A stretch of 26,338 nt of DNA from an uncultured Clostridia bacterium (GCA_948676835.1 CAPOZU010000019.1:1-26338); one strand, 5' to 3'. Positions 6,216 to 14,729 are shown, counted from the stretch's first letter. Numbers and translations: made by a program. Notes: generated by a model from the sequence alone, not told the origin.

Positions 6216-8318
6216 ATGAATACAATAATGAATGCTCCAGAGCTTGAGTGGCTCAAAGGAAATGTAAATGGAACGCCAGATGGCAAAAGTGTTGCTGAAA
6301 TGGAGTTTAAACGTACTAAGTTAAGCTTAGATTTGCTTCAGTGGGTTTTTGATGGAAACTACGAAAAATTCACTGAATGTCAATCAGAGGATGTAAAACT
6401 TAGTAGAGAAAGTTTTGATGAAATTCAGCAATATACTTGTAGCACATTGAAAACAGATGCTGATAAATATGCTATGGAAGCATATTTGATTATTAACGAT
6501 TTAGGAAAAATTGTTTCTTTTGTAGAACAAATCGAAACCAAATTGCATATTCAATCTGTTGACCATGACGAACTTCTATATGAAGGTTTGAAAAGAATGC
6601 CTAAATTATCTCCAACATTTATATCTCTTTCAGATGAATATAAGGAGATTATTTTGGCAGGATTAAAAACTAAGTTTAACATGGGTCAATTTATCCAGTC
6701 AGAAAATCTTCCTGCCAGTTTATTACCACTGCAAGGTATTGATATCACAAGTCTGAATTACTATATGCTTCATGTATTTTATGATATTGCAGGTGCAGCA
6801 GGTCATGTGAGAAATAATGGAAGTATTATTGTTACAGAAGATTACTGGAGAAGTTTTAAATCGGCCAACAAAGCAATCTTTGATATGATAAGTGGTAAAT
6901 TAAATGCACAAGAGGCATATAATACATACTTATCAAAGAGAGCTGAAATGGCAAATTTGCAGTTTGAAAGCAATGAAGATATTGCAATTGTTAAAATATG
7001 TAATCTTATAAGAGTGTATTCTCCAAATGAAGCGAAACAAGTTAAGGAAAGTTACTGCCATCTTCCTGTACAGGTTAAAGAAATGTTAACAAAAGAGCTT
7101 TCTAAAGATGGAATTACAGATAACGGAATTCTTCTTTATTATGCTCCTGCTACGCTTTCTAATGCAGTTAACTATTTCAAAAATAGCGGTGATGCTGATG
7201 CAATTCATAAGGCAATTACTATTGTTCTTCCGATTTTGGCTAATATTTATGGATTGGCTAAAGCAAAGATAAATAAAGCCAACAAATCTTCAAAGGTTTG
7301 CACAGTATTTATTGCAGATGTTGCACAAAAAGCTAAACATCCTATAGAATTGCCAAATTACAAATTTAATTTTACAGATGTAAATGGTGATTATAACGTT
7401 AGCTGCGAAGCTTTAGAGAAAATTTGTATTCCTACTACCCAAAAGCCTATTATTGCAGGTAGCAATGTATTATTGGTTGCTTTGGGTGGTGGTTCAGATT
7501 GCATTCAAGCAACAATGGTTGGAAAGTTTGTTCTTAAAGGTTGCAGAAATGTAATTTCTATTCGCACTCAAAGAACATCTTCACAGAACGAAAAGGGAGA
7601 AATGAATAAAGAAAGAAAAATTTATAATCCCAAAGAAGTTCTTGGTGATGGAGTATATCTTTGTGACATCAATACCAGTGCAGAAGGAAGATTTTTTGAA
7701 AATATGCCATCTCAAATAGGAATGAATTCTTATTTGAGTATTGATAAAGAAGATGGAACTTTGTTTCCTAAAATCCAAATGGTTATTCAACATATTGTGA
7801 AAAACTCTGGTGATGTTATTGATACTATTTTTGGTGTTGATACGGGTGGAGATTGTTTGTATCCAATTAAAAAGGATGCCACAAATTCTGAAACAACACC
7901 AGATCAAGATAGAACAGGCCTTGAAACAATATTGCAGTTTGAAAAATTAGGATTTAAAGTATACAATTGCATTGTTGCTCCTGGGATAGATAGCCCAAAT
8001 GGAATTACAACAGAAATTTTAACTAAGGCAAATGCTATTTCGTATAAGCTATCTCAGAAGGAGAGAGAAGCTATATTAAAAATGTATTACAAGTGGAATA
8101 TGACAGGAGATGATATCAAGAGATTTGGTAAAACATCACTTATATGGCAGTATGCTTTGAGAAAAAAGAGAGGAATGGTAACAGTCAGTATTCCTTTGCA
8201 AAATGTTCTTAGTGAGGACAATCCGTGGATTCCTACAGTTACAATAACAGACATTTCCGAAATGATTATTTTTATGAAGACATCAGATTGCTTGAATGCA
8301 ATTAGATTGTTTGAATAA
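6216..8318 (+). CDS. Large protein with DUF1152-like C-terminal half
   Basis: This is a 700-residue, probably cytosolic protein with no signal peptide or membrane segment. The start is ATG 6216, because GGAGGTG (6203-6209) sits six bases before it; an in-frame ATG at 6201 overlaps that site. Residues about 415-640 match the pattern of DUF1152 (PF06626): a nucleotide-loop-like ALGGGSDC (L423-C429), GVDTGGDCL (from G540), the D-Q-D-R-T-G-L-E segment, and VAPGIDSPNG (A588-D592). The biochemical role of DUF1152 is not established. Residues 1-400 are mainly helical and unrecognised; GAAGHVRNNGS is a notable conserved-looking stretch. It is monocistronic, with its own promoter and terminator, and is less AT-rich than neighbouring genes. 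The full-length architecture is larger than typical DUF1152 proteins (about 300 residues). Confidence 0.6.
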   Translation: MNTIMNAPELEWLKGNVNGTPDGKSVAEMEFKRTKLSLDLLQWVFDGNYEKFTECQSEDVKLSRESFDEIQQYTCSTLKTDADKYAMEAYLIINDLGKIVSFVEQIETKLHIQSVDHDELLYEGLKRMPKLSPTFISLSDEYKEIILAGLKTKFNMGQFIQSENLPASLLPLQGIDITSLNYYMLHVFYDIAGAAGHVRNNGSIIVTEDYWRSFKSANKAIFDMISGKLNAQEAYNTYLSKRAEMANLQFESNEDIAIVKICNLIRVYSPNEAKQVKESYCHLPVQVKEMLTKELSKDGITDNGILLYYAPATLSNAVNYFKNSGDADAIHKAITIVLPILANIYGLAKAKINKANKSSKVCTVFIADVAQKAKHPIELPNYKFNFTDVNGDYNVSCEALEKICIPTTQKPIIAGSNVLLVALGGGSDCIQATMVGKFVLKGCRNVISIRTQRTSSQNEKGEMNKERKIYNPKEVLGDGVYLCDINTSAEGRFFENMPSQIGMNSYLSIDKEDGTLFPKIQMVIQHIVKNSGDVIDTIFGVDTGGDCLYPIKKDATNSETTPDQDRTGLETILQFEKLGFKVYNCIVAPGIDSPNGITTEILTKANAISYKLSQKEREAILKMYYKWNMTGDDIKRFGKTSLIWQYALRKKRGMVTVSIPLQNVLSEDNPWIPTVTITDISEMIIFMKTSDCLNAIRLFE

Positions 8319-8326
8319 AGTTGTGC

Positions 8327-8355
8327 CCCCCACTGCTATTAATTAGCAGTGGGGG
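8327..8355 (+). terminator. Terminator after the DUF1152 gene
   Basis: A perfect 12-bp GC-rich stem (CCCCCACTGCTA with TAGCAGTGGGGG) has a 5-base loop, eight bases after the stop codon. The following T tract is weak, but the stem is the strongest hairpin nearby. Confidence 0.7.
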
Positions 8356-8384
8356 TTACTTGTAAATAATTTTTTGGAAAATAC

Positions 8385-8413
8385 TTGAAATAAATTCAAC
8401 TTTTTAGTATAAT
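8385..8413 (+). promoter_or_regulatory. Promoter of the manganese-riboswitch operon
   Basis: TTGAAA (8385-8390) and TATAAT (8408-8413) are 17 bases apart and lie 13 bases before the riboswitch aptamer. Confidence 0.8.
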
Positions 8414-8425
8414 CTTAATAGAATA

Positions 8426-8514
8426 TTTAAGAGGGAGTAACTTGAAAATTGCTAATCAACAATCTCGATATTAATCTGGTTAGTAAAACCTTTAAGGTAA
8501 GTGAGACTTTTAAA
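8426..8514 (+). ncRNA. yybP-ykoY manganese riboswitch aptamer
   Basis: The two signature internal loops of this class are present: GGGAGTA (8433-8439) and GTGAGAC (8501-8507). They lie between P1 (TTTAAGA 8426-8432 with TTTTAAA 8508-8514) and the next helix (ACTT 8440-8443 with AAGT 8499-8502). Inside are a 10-bp hairpin stem (TTGCTAATCA with TGGTTAGTAA) and a small ACCTT-AAGGT hairpin, matching the known multi-helix layout. The class senses Mn2+ (Rfam RF00080) and commonly controls cation exporters and P-type ATPases, as found here. Confidence 0.85.
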
Positions 8515-8559
8515 GAAATAAACTTATTTTAGCTTATTTCTTTAAGGGTCTTATTTTTT
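8503..8559 (+). terminator. Riboswitch expression platform: intrinsic terminator
   Basis: A long stem pairs the segment beginning GAGACTTTTAAAGAAATAA (8503-8521) with TTATTTCTTTAAGGGTCTT (8534-8552), followed by ATTTTTT. Its 5' arm includes the 3' strand of riboswitch helix P1, so the two structures exclude each other. Mn2+ binding should stabilise P1 and allow read-through, an ON switch. Confidence 0.8.
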
Positions 8560-8574
8560 GTATAAGGAGGATAT

Positions 8575-9462
8575 ATGCACGCAGAAATTATTAATTTTAA
8601 AGCAACTGATGGAATTGAAAACGATGGATATATAATAAATAATGATTCAAAAAAAATAATTATTTCAGTTCATGGAATGAGTAGTAACTGTTTTAAAGAA
8701 AGAGATAAATATATTTCTAGAAAAGCTTTTGAAAGTGGTTTTGCATATTTGGCATTTAATAATCGTGGAAGTGAGCTTGTAAAATACATTAGAAAAACGA
8801 TAGATGGAAAAAATATAAAATTTTTAGGCGGAACAACTTATGAAGATCCACAAGAATGCTATTATGATATAAAAGGTGCTATTTTAAAAGCTGTTGAGCT
8901 TGGGTATGAAGAAATTTATCTACAAGGTCATAGTTTAGGAACAACTAAAATTATTTATACTTATAATAAACTAAAAAATGAAAATTCAGAATTGGTAAAA
9001 TATATAAAAGGTATTATATTATTATCTTTAGTGGACATACCAAGAACTTTAAAAATTTTCTTAAATCAAAATTTTGAAAATACTTTAAAGTATGCAGAAG
9101 AAAAGGAATGTAAAAATGAACTATTGGATTTGATGCCAAATGGAAGTTTTATTCATCCAATAAGTGTAAAAACATTTTTAAGATATGCTAAGTATAATAA
9201 AGAAATAGATTTTGCACAATATAGTAATAAAGAGTATAATTTTGATGAATTAAATAATATAGAAGTTCCATTATTTATGAGATGGGGAAATGCTAATGAA
9301 ATGATAGAGCAAGATGCAAAAGATTTAGTCGAATTGTTAAATAAAAAGATAACTAATAAAAATAAAGATATTAATTTTGTAGATGGGGCAGATCATGGAT
9401 ATACAGGGAAAGAGGAAATTTTATCAACAGAAATAATAAATTTTTTAAATAGTTTAAATTAA
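8575..9462 (+). CDS. Alpha/beta hydrolase, first gene of the Mn2+ operon
   Basis: This is a 295-residue alpha/beta-hydrolase-fold protein. The oxyanion-hole region is SVHGMSSN (H33-G34), the nucleophile elbow is GHSLG (118-122, S120), and the catalytic histidine is probably H274 in GADHGYTG. NNRGSE after strand 4 and the overall order resemble DUF1749-type hydrolases. There is no signal peptide, so it should be cytosolic. AAGGAGG (about 8564-8570) is well placed before the ATG. It lies directly after the manganese riboswitch terminator and 26 bases before the P-type ATPase, so both are made when Mn2+ is high. The substrate is unknown; an esterase or lipase activity is likely, and its place in a Mn2+ response is unusual. 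Confidence 0.8.
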   Translation: MHAEIINFKATDGIENDGYIINNDSKKIIISVHGMSSNCFKERDKYISRKAFESGFAYLAFNNRGSELVKYIRKTIDGKNIKFLGGTTYEDPQECYYDIKGAILKAVELGYEEIYLQGHSLGTTKIIYTYNKLKNENSELVKYIKGIILLSLVDIPRTLKIFLNQNFENTLKYAEEKECKNELLDLMPNGSFIHPISVKTFLRYAKYNKEIDFAQYSNKEYNFDELNNIEVPLFMRWGNANEMIEQDAKDLVELLNKKITNKNKDINFVDGADHGYTGKEEILSTEIINFLNSLN

Positions 9463-9488
9463 AAATATATAAATTAGGAGGAATTAAT

Positions 9489-12179
9489 ATGGAAGAAAAA
9501 TGGTTTTGTAAATCATTAAAAGAAACTGCAAAATTACTTGAAACAGACATTGAAAAAGGTTTATCTCAAGAAGAAGTAAACAAACGTTATGAAAAATATG
9601 GTCGTAATGAATTAAAAGCTAAAGCTAAAAAATCGTTGTTGCTTAAGTTTTTAGAGCAATTTAAAGATTTTATGATTATTGTTTTAATTATTGCAGCAAT
9701 TGTTTCTGGTATTGTTGGAGTTCAGCAAGGTGAAGGAATGGCAGATACATTTATTATTTTAATAGTAGTTGTTGTAAATGCTATCATAGGAGTTGCTCAA
9801 GAAAATAAAGCCGAAAAATCTTTAGAGGCTTTGCAAAAATTAAGTAGCCATGTTGCTAAAGTAATAAGAGATGGAAAACTAACTGTTGTACAGTCAGCAG
9901 ATTTAGTACCAGGAGATATTGTTGTATTAGATACAGGTGATTTTATTCCAGCAGATTTAAGAATTATTGAAGCTGTAAATTTAAAATCTCAAGAATCAGC
10001 ATTAACAGGAGAATCTGTTCCAGTAGAAAAAACATCTGATACTATTGAAGATGAAAGTGTTGGAATTGGAGATAGAAAAAATATGTTATTTTCTTCTAGC
10101 TTAATAACTTATGGTAGAGGAAAAGGTATAGTTGTTGAAACAGCAATGAAAACAGAAGTTGGTAAAATTGCTGAAATGATAAGCGAGGTTGAAGATAGCG
10201 AAACACCACTTCAAAAGAAATTAAATGGACTAGGAAAAACTTTAGGAATTGTTGCATTAGTAATATGTGCAGTAATATTTGTTGTAGGATTACTTTATGG
10301 AAAAGCACCACTTACCATGTTTATGACAGCAGTTTCGCTTGCTGTTGCTGCAATACCAGAAGGGTTAGCTGCTGTATCTACAATAGTTCTTGCTATTGGT
10401 GTACAAAGAATGGTTAAAAGAAATGCTATTGTTAAAAAATTACCAGCTGTTGAAACTTTAGGTAGTGCATCAGTTATTTGTTCAGATAAAACAGGAACAT
10501 TAACTCAAAATAAAATGACTGTAAAGAAAATATTTACAAATGGTCAATTAGTAGATTTAGATACTGTAAAAGACTTTAATGAAGAAAATACACTTTTATT
10601 CCAAGCAGAGATGCTTTGTAATGATACTAAAGTTGCAGAAGATGGAACTTTAACAGGAGATCCAACAGAAACAGCTTTAATAGATATGGGAAATAAAGTA
10701 GGATTTAAACTTGAAAATTATCCAAGAGTTGCAGAATTACCTTTTGATTCTGATAGAAAATTAATGACAACAGTTCACAAAATTGATGATAAATTTTACA
10801 TTTTCACTAAAGGTGGAGTTGATGAATTACTTGCTTGTTGTACTTCTTATCAAAAAAACGGAGAAGTATTATCAGATTTAAGTAATTATAAAGAAAGAAT
10901 TCAAGAATGCAATAAAACAATGGCACAAAGTGCATTAAGAGTTTTAGCAGCAGCTTATAAAGTTGTAAATCATCCTTTAACAGATGATGATATGAAAAAA
11001 TTAGAATCTGGTTTAACATTTGTTGGTATGGTTGGAATGATAGATCCACCAAGAGAAGAAGCCAAAGAAGCAGTAAAAAAATGTATTTCAGCAGGAATTA
11101 AAACTGTTATGATTACAGGTGACCATAAAATTACAGCCACAGCAATTGCAAAAGAATTAGGAATTTTAAAAGATGAAAAAGAAGCTATAACTGGAGCAGA
11201 GCTTGAAAACATGTCTGATGAAGAATTAAAGAAAAGAGTTAGAAATATTTCTGTTTATGCAAGAGTTTCTCCAGAACATAAAGTTCGTATAGTAAAAGCT
11301 TGGCAAGCAAATGGCGAAATAGTTGCTATGACAGGTGACGGTGTAAATGATGCACCAGCTTTAAAGAAAGCAGACATTGGTTGTGCAATGGGAGTTGTTG
11401 GTACAGATGTTGCTAAAGAAGCAGCTGATGTAATTTTAACAGATGATAATTTCGCAACAGTTGTTGCAGCAGTTGAAGAGGGAAGAAGAATATACACTAA
11501 TATTCTAAAAGCTATAGCTTTCTTACTATCAAGCAATGTTGGTGAAATTGTTGTGTTATTCTTAGCAATATTATTAACACCTATTTTTGCAAGTCAGTTT
11601 GGTATTACAAATGAATATATTAATGATCTTAATATATTATTGCCAGTACAACTTTTATGGATAAACTTAGTTACAGATTCACTTCCAGCATTAGCTTTAG
11701 CAGTAGATCCTGCTGAAAAAGGAATAATGAAAAGAAAACCTTTAAAAAATAAAGGAATATTTACTAAAGGAATGACATGGAGAATTATTTATCAAGGTGT
11801 TATGATAGGTCTTCTTACATTGGCTGCATTTGTATTAGGGTTAGCAACAGAAGGTGTATCTGTTCCAGAGAAAATTGCTATAGGTGAAACAATGGCATTT
11901 ACAGTTCTTGCACTTTCAGAACTTGTTCATGTATTTAATATTAGAAATAATAAAGAATCTGTATTTAAAACAAATCCATTTAATAATGGAAAATTGATTT
12001 TAGCAATATTCGTATCAGCTGCTTTAATGCTTACAGTATTATTAGTTCCAGCTTTAAGAGACATTTTTGGTATTACAGTATTACCATTACACAAATTAGA
12101 AGAAACAATTCTTCTAGTATTTGCTCCTTTAGTTATTGTTGAAATATTTAAATTATTAAAAATAAATGGAAAAGATTAA
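9489..12179 (+). CDS. P2-type Ca2+/Mn2+-transporting ATPase
   Basis: This is a complete 896-residue P-type ATPase that moves divalent cations across the membrane using ATP. In order it has: a cation-ATPase N-terminal domain; TM1-2; the actuator motif TGES (173-176); TM3-4 with the ion-site AIPEGLAA; the phosphorylated D333 in SDKTGTLT; nucleotide-binding residues (FTKGGVDEL); the hinge motif TGDGVND (615-621); and TM5-10, with NLVTDSLPALAL in TM6. The PEGL and N-x-x-T-D ion sites match the SERCA/PMCA-like group, which includes bacterial CaxP and YoaB. AGGAGG precedes the ATG. The upstream manganese riboswitch, which controls similar ATPases in Lactococcus and Streptococcus, suggests that Mn2+ export is the main role; Ca2+ remains possible. 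Confidence 0.92.
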   Translation: MEEKWFCKSLKETAKLLETDIEKGLSQEEVNKRYEKYGRNELKAKAKKSLLLKFLEQFKDFMIIVLIIAAIVSGIVGVQQGEGMADTFIILIVVVVNAIIGVAQENKAEKSLEALQKLSSHVAKVIRDGKLTVVQSADLVPGDIVVLDTGDFIPADLRIIEAVNLKSQESALTGESVPVEKTSDTIEDESVGIGDRKNMLFSSSLITYGRGKGIVVETAMKTEVGKIAEMISEVEDSETPLQKKLNGLGKTLGIVALVICAVIFVVGLLYGKAPLTMFMTAVSLAVAAIPEGLAAVSTIVLAIGVQRMVKRNAIVKKLPAVETLGSASVICSDKTGTLTQNKMTVKKIFTNGQLVDLDTVKDFNEENTLLFQAEMLCNDTKVAEDGTLTGDPTETALIDMGNKVGFKLENYPRVAELPFDSDRKLMTTVHKIDDKFYIFTKGGVDELLACCTSYQKNGEVLSDLSNYKERIQECNKTMAQSALRVLAAAYKVVNHPLTDDDMKKLESGLTFVGMVGMIDPPREEAKEAVKKCISAGIKTVMITGDHKITATAIAKELGILKDEKEAITGAELENMSDEELKKRVRNISVYARVSPEHKVRIVKAWQANGEIVAMTGDGVNDAPALKKADIGCAMGVVGTDVAKEAADVILTDDNFATVVAAVEEGRRIYTNILKAIAFLLSSNVGEIVVLFLAILLTPIFASQFGITNEYINDLNILLPVQLLWINLVTDSLPALALAVDPAEKGIMKRKPLKNKGIFTKGMTWRIIYQGVMIGLLTLAAFVLGLATEGVSVPEKIAIGETMAFTVLALSELVHVFNIRNNKESVFKTNPFNNGKLILAIFVSAALMLTVLLVPALRDIFGITVLPLHKLEETILLVFAPLVIVEIFKLLKINGKD

Positions 12180-12345
12180 TTATTAAGAAATGCGATTATA
12201 ACAAGTAAATATTTTAATAATGAACTTAATAATTTGCTTTGCAAATTATTAAGAACTGAGCCTGTAACAAGTAAAGATTTTAATAAGGAACTTAATAATT
12301 TATTTCATAAATTATTAAGAACTGTGACTGTAACAAGTAAACTTT
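12180..12345 (+). repeat. 66-bp tandem repeat (about 2.5 copies) carrying a hairpin
   Basis: The segment 'aacaagtaaa' recurs at 12200, 12266 and 12332, a 66-base period. Each full copy contains a palindromic hairpin: 12225-12253 (13-bp stem, TTT loop) and 12291-12319 (13-bp stem, TTC loop). The two stems differ at two base pairs (GC pairs in one, AT pairs in the other) but both remain perfectly paired. The last half copy forms the 5' arm of the terminator. Confidence 0.75.
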
Positions 12346-12365
12346 AACAGTCACAGTTTTTTTTA
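12320..12365 (+). terminator. Terminator of the Mn2+ ATPase operon
   Basis: AACTGTGACTG (12320-12330) pairs perfectly with CAGTCACAGTT (12348-12358) and is followed by a run of T. Confidence 0.85.
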
Positions 12366-12391
12366 TCTTATCTTAAAATTTGATTAAAGTA

Positions 12392-12419
12392 TTGAATTTT
12401 CGACAAAATAATATATAAT
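12392..12419 (+). promoter_or_regulatory. Promoter of the polysaccharide deacetylase
   Basis: TTGAAT (12392-12397) and TATAAT (12414-12419) are 16 bases apart, 24 bases before the start codon. Confidence 0.6.
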
Positions 12420-12443
12420 AATATTGTTAGGAGAAAATGAGAT

Positions 12444-13451
12444 ATGCTATATGGAATGGAAGAATTCGATGATGAATTTGGTCTTATCCAAAAAGAGACC
12501 TTGAATGTAAAAAAAGTAAGTTTGGTAATAGCTATAATTGTTTTGTTTATTATAGTATTTTCTTATTTTGTAATTTCTAAAATCTCTAAAAATAAGGAAA
12601 ATAATGTTTCTCAAGGTACGATTCAAAATCATCAAGAACAATTAAATAACGAAGTTAATAATGAACAATTAGCACAATTACCAAATGAAAATATACAGGT
12701 AGATAAAATAACTAATGTTAATGCTGTTCAAGAATATAATGGAGAGCATAAACAAATTGCTGAACATAGTATAGAATTAAATATACTTCCTGTTGCAAAT
12801 ATTGAAGGACATAAATTAATAAAAGATATATATTATTCTGAAGAAAAACAAGTTTATTTAACTTTTGATGATGGACCTTCCAAAGATATAACACCACAAA
12901 TCTTAGATATATTAAAAGAAAATGATGTTAAAGCTACTTTTTTTGTATTGGGAGCAAGAGTAGATTTGTATCCAGAAACTTTAAAAAGAGAATATAATGA
13001 AGGTCATTATATAGCAAATCATGGTTATTCTCATGAGTATTCACAAATATATCAAAATAGAGATACAGTTTATGATGAATTTAATCAATGTGAAGTTTCA
13101 ATAAAGAATGCTTTAGGAAAACAAGAGTATAATTCATTTTTATTTAGATTTCCGGGAGGTTCAAGAGGTGGACGTTACGAAAAAGTAAAGGCAGAAGCAA
13201 GACAATTACTTGAAGAATATGGTGTAGCATATACAAACTGGAATTGTTTAACTGGAGATGCAGCTGGTAAAAAAACTAAAGATGCATGTATACAAGAAAT
13301 GTTAGAATCTAAAGGAAATCAAAATAGTATAATATTACTTATGCATGATGCTAATGATAAATCTCAAACAGTAGAAGCTCTTCCAGAGATAATTCAATAT
13401 TATAAAAATGAAGGCTATACTTTTAAAAATTTTTATGAAATATTTAAATAA
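12444..13451 (+). CDS. Membrane-anchored polysaccharide (peptidoglycan) deacetylase
   Basis: This is a 335-residue NodB-fold deacetylase (PF01522). A short cytosolic N-terminus, one membrane segment (about residues 25-45, VSLVIAIIVLFIIVFSYFVI) and a linker of about 80 residues precede the catalytic domain, so the enzyme faces the cell wall. Catalytic motifs are complete: TFDDGPS (140-146; D142 base, D143 metal), HGYSH (H193 and H197, metal ligands), RFPGG (235-239) and LLMHD (H301). PgdA-type relatives remove acetyl groups from cell-wall N-acetylglucosamine and give lysozyme resistance; that role is probable here. AGGAG lies 10 bases before the ATG. The gene is monocistronic with its own promoter and terminator. 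Confidence 0.88.
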   Translation: MLYGMEEFDDEFGLIQKETLNVKKVSLVIAIIVLFIIVFSYFVISKISKNKENNVSQGTIQNHQEQLNNEVNNEQLAQLPNENIQVDKITNVNAVQEYNGEHKQIAEHSIELNILPVANIEGHKLIKDIYYSEEKQVYLTFDDGPSKDITPQILDILKENDVKATFFVLGARVDLYPETLKREYNEGHYIANHGYSHEYSQIYQNRDTVYDEFNQCEVSIKNALGKQEYNSFLFRFPGGSRGGRYEKVKAEARQLLEEYGVAYTNWNCLTGDAAGKKTKDACIQEMLESKGNQNSIILLMHDANDKSQTVEALPEIIQYYKNEGYTFKNFYEIFK

Positions 13452-13467
13452 TATAAAATACAATAAG

Positions 13468-13500
13468 ACTACAATTGGTTTATACTAATTGTAGTTTTTT
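13468..13500 (+). terminator. Terminator after the deacetylase gene
   Basis: ACTACAATT (13468-13476) pairs with AATTGTAGT (13487-13495), followed by TTTTTT. Confidence 0.8.
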
Positions 13501-13539
13501 ATTAACAATTGTATAAATTAATAATGTTAAATGAAAACT

Positions 13540-13568
13540 TTGCTTTTTTATGTAAAGTATGTTATAAT
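13540..13568 (+). promoter_or_regulatory. Promoter of the unknown 253-residue gene
   Basis: TTGCTT (13540-13545) and TATAAT (13563-13568) are 17 bases apart. The roughly 95-base leader that follows contains a hairpin, AAACACC (13597-13603) with GGTGTTT (13611-13617), before the ribosome-binding site. Confidence 0.65.
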
Positions 13569-13669
13569 GTCATCATATTTTTTTATAAATCCCTCGAAAC
13601 ACCCACTTTAGGTGTTTATATAGTAATAACGTAACTAAAAACTTTGCAACAAATAAGGAGGGCATGAAT

Positions 13670-14431
13670 ATGCTTAAAGGTATTAAAACTCTGGAAGAAC
13701 TGATGAACATGGCAATAAAAATCAAAAACAAAGAAAAAGTGATTGTCTTTTGGCCACAGTTTAACAAACACCAGGAGCAGGCGTACACATTGGCTGATGA
13801 TTATTTCGTGAGTGAGCGGACTTACAACACCAATAATGGCATAACAGCATTTTATATGCAGAGTGCCCTATATGTTATCCCACACTTTAACGAAATTGAC
13901 AAAATCTTAGAAGCCGAAGGATTTGAACCCAGTGATATGTTTGTTCCATTTTCTAATCATGAGTATCCCATTGAATACAAAGAAAAATGGGAAGCTATGC
14001 TTGCAGAAGCACGTGAGCTGCAGGTGGAGAACTATCATAAAGAATGTTTGGAGTACGCAGCGATGATGGAAATATCTCCAATCGATCAGGAACTTCTGGA
14101 ACAAAAATGCATAATGATTCCCGAAGAAGGAATATTGGTAAATCATCCAGATAAAGAGCCTGAGAGAAAGTTCCCTGTTATCTGCGGATACTGCTGTGAT
14201 AATATGACTCTGGAGTATCTGGGAAGGTACTTTGTAAATGTCAAAAATGGTATTATCACATTTGTGAATGCAGATGGCACGCAGTATATTACCAAAAGCG
14301 AAGAGGTTCACAGGCAGCTGTTTGAAAAAAGATATCGATTCACAAGTCGGTTCGAAGAAATCATCAAAGAAGATGAAGAACTGGCAGAAGATGACTTCGC
14401 AGAGCGCTGGGATAAACTTACAATAGCATAA
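13670..14431 (+). CDS. Uncharacterised protein of a higher-GC islet
   Basis: This 253-residue protein was not recognised. It is acidic, soluble and without membrane segments. An N-terminal part resembles a small alpha/beta domain (VIVFWPQF), the middle is helical, and the C-terminal half has CGYCCDNM, whose closely spaced cysteines could hold a metal or be coincidental, followed by a compact beta region and an acidic tail. The ATG at 13670 is preferred over the ATG at 13664, because AAGGAGGG (13655-13662) is only one base from 13664 and seven from 13670. Codon use (CTG, GAG, GGC common) and about 40% GC differ sharply from the ~28% GC neighbours, pointing to a different origin. It has its own promoter and terminator, next to a tRNA gene. 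Confidence 0.75.
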   Translation: MLKGIKTLEELMNMAIKIKNKEKVIVFWPQFNKHQEQAYTLADDYFVSERTYNTNNGITAFYMQSALYVIPHFNEIDKILEAEGFEPSDMFVPFSNHEYPIEYKEKWEAMLAEARELQVENYHKECLEYAAMMEISPIDQELLEQKCIMIPEEGILVNHPDKEPERKFPVICGYCCDNMTLEYLGRYFVNVKNGIITFVNADGTQYITKSEEVHRQLFEKRYRFTSRFEEIIKEDEELAEDDFAERWDKLTIA

Positions 14432-14466
14432 TTCAAAACTGAATAACAACTGGAAATTCAGGTAGT

Positions 14467-14501
14467 AAAACGGGCTAAGCAAGGTTTGCTTGGTCCGTTT
14501 T
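14467..14501 (+). terminator. Terminator after the unknown gene
   Basis: A 16-bp stem (14467-14482 with 14486-14501, two G-T pairs) with a GGT loop ends in TTTTT. Confidence 0.85.
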
Positions 14502-14539
14502 TGCATGCAAAAAATAATAAATATTTTATATATAATCTA

Positions 14540-14569
14540 TTGACAAAACAAACATATTTATGCTAATAT
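14540..14569 (+). promoter_or_regulatory. Promoter of tRNA-Leu
   Basis: TTGACA (14540-14545) and TAATAT (14564-14569) are 18 bases apart, 44 bases before the tRNA. Confidence 0.65.
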
Positions 14570-14613
14570 AGTTATTGTTGATGAAACAACAAATGTAAAA
14601 ACATTACATGTAT

Positions 14614-14696
14614 GCGGATGTGGCGGAACTGGCAGACGCGCTAGACTTAGGATCTAGTGGGAGACCGTGGGGGTTCAAGTCCTCTCATCCGCACCA
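14614..14696 (+). tRNA. tRNA-Leu (anticodon UAG), CCA encoded
   Basis: An 83-base cloverleaf has acceptor arms GCGGATG and CATCCGC, the anticodon stem CTAGA/TCTAG with loop CTTAGGA (anticodon TAG at 14648-14650), a variable arm, the T-loop GGTTCAAGTCC, and an encoded CCA. It reads CUA leucine codons. Confidence 0.95.
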
Positions 14697-14698
14697 AG

Positions 14699-14729
14699 AG
14701 AAGTAGTAAATTAAAACTACTTCTTTTTT
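14699..14729 (+). terminator. tRNA-Leu terminator
   Basis: AGAAGTAGT (14699-14707) pairs with ACTACTTCT (14716-14724), followed by TTTTT. Confidence 0.85.

Noticed and set aside
12437..12472. Short ATG frame just before the deacetylase start
   Set aside because: It has 11 codons, overlaps the deacetylase gene in another frame and lies too close to the ribosome-binding site.
13907..14506. 199-residue minus-strand frame
   Set aside because: It is antisense to a gene with promoter, ribosome-binding site and terminator, and its phenylalanine-rich composition is typical of a shadow frame.
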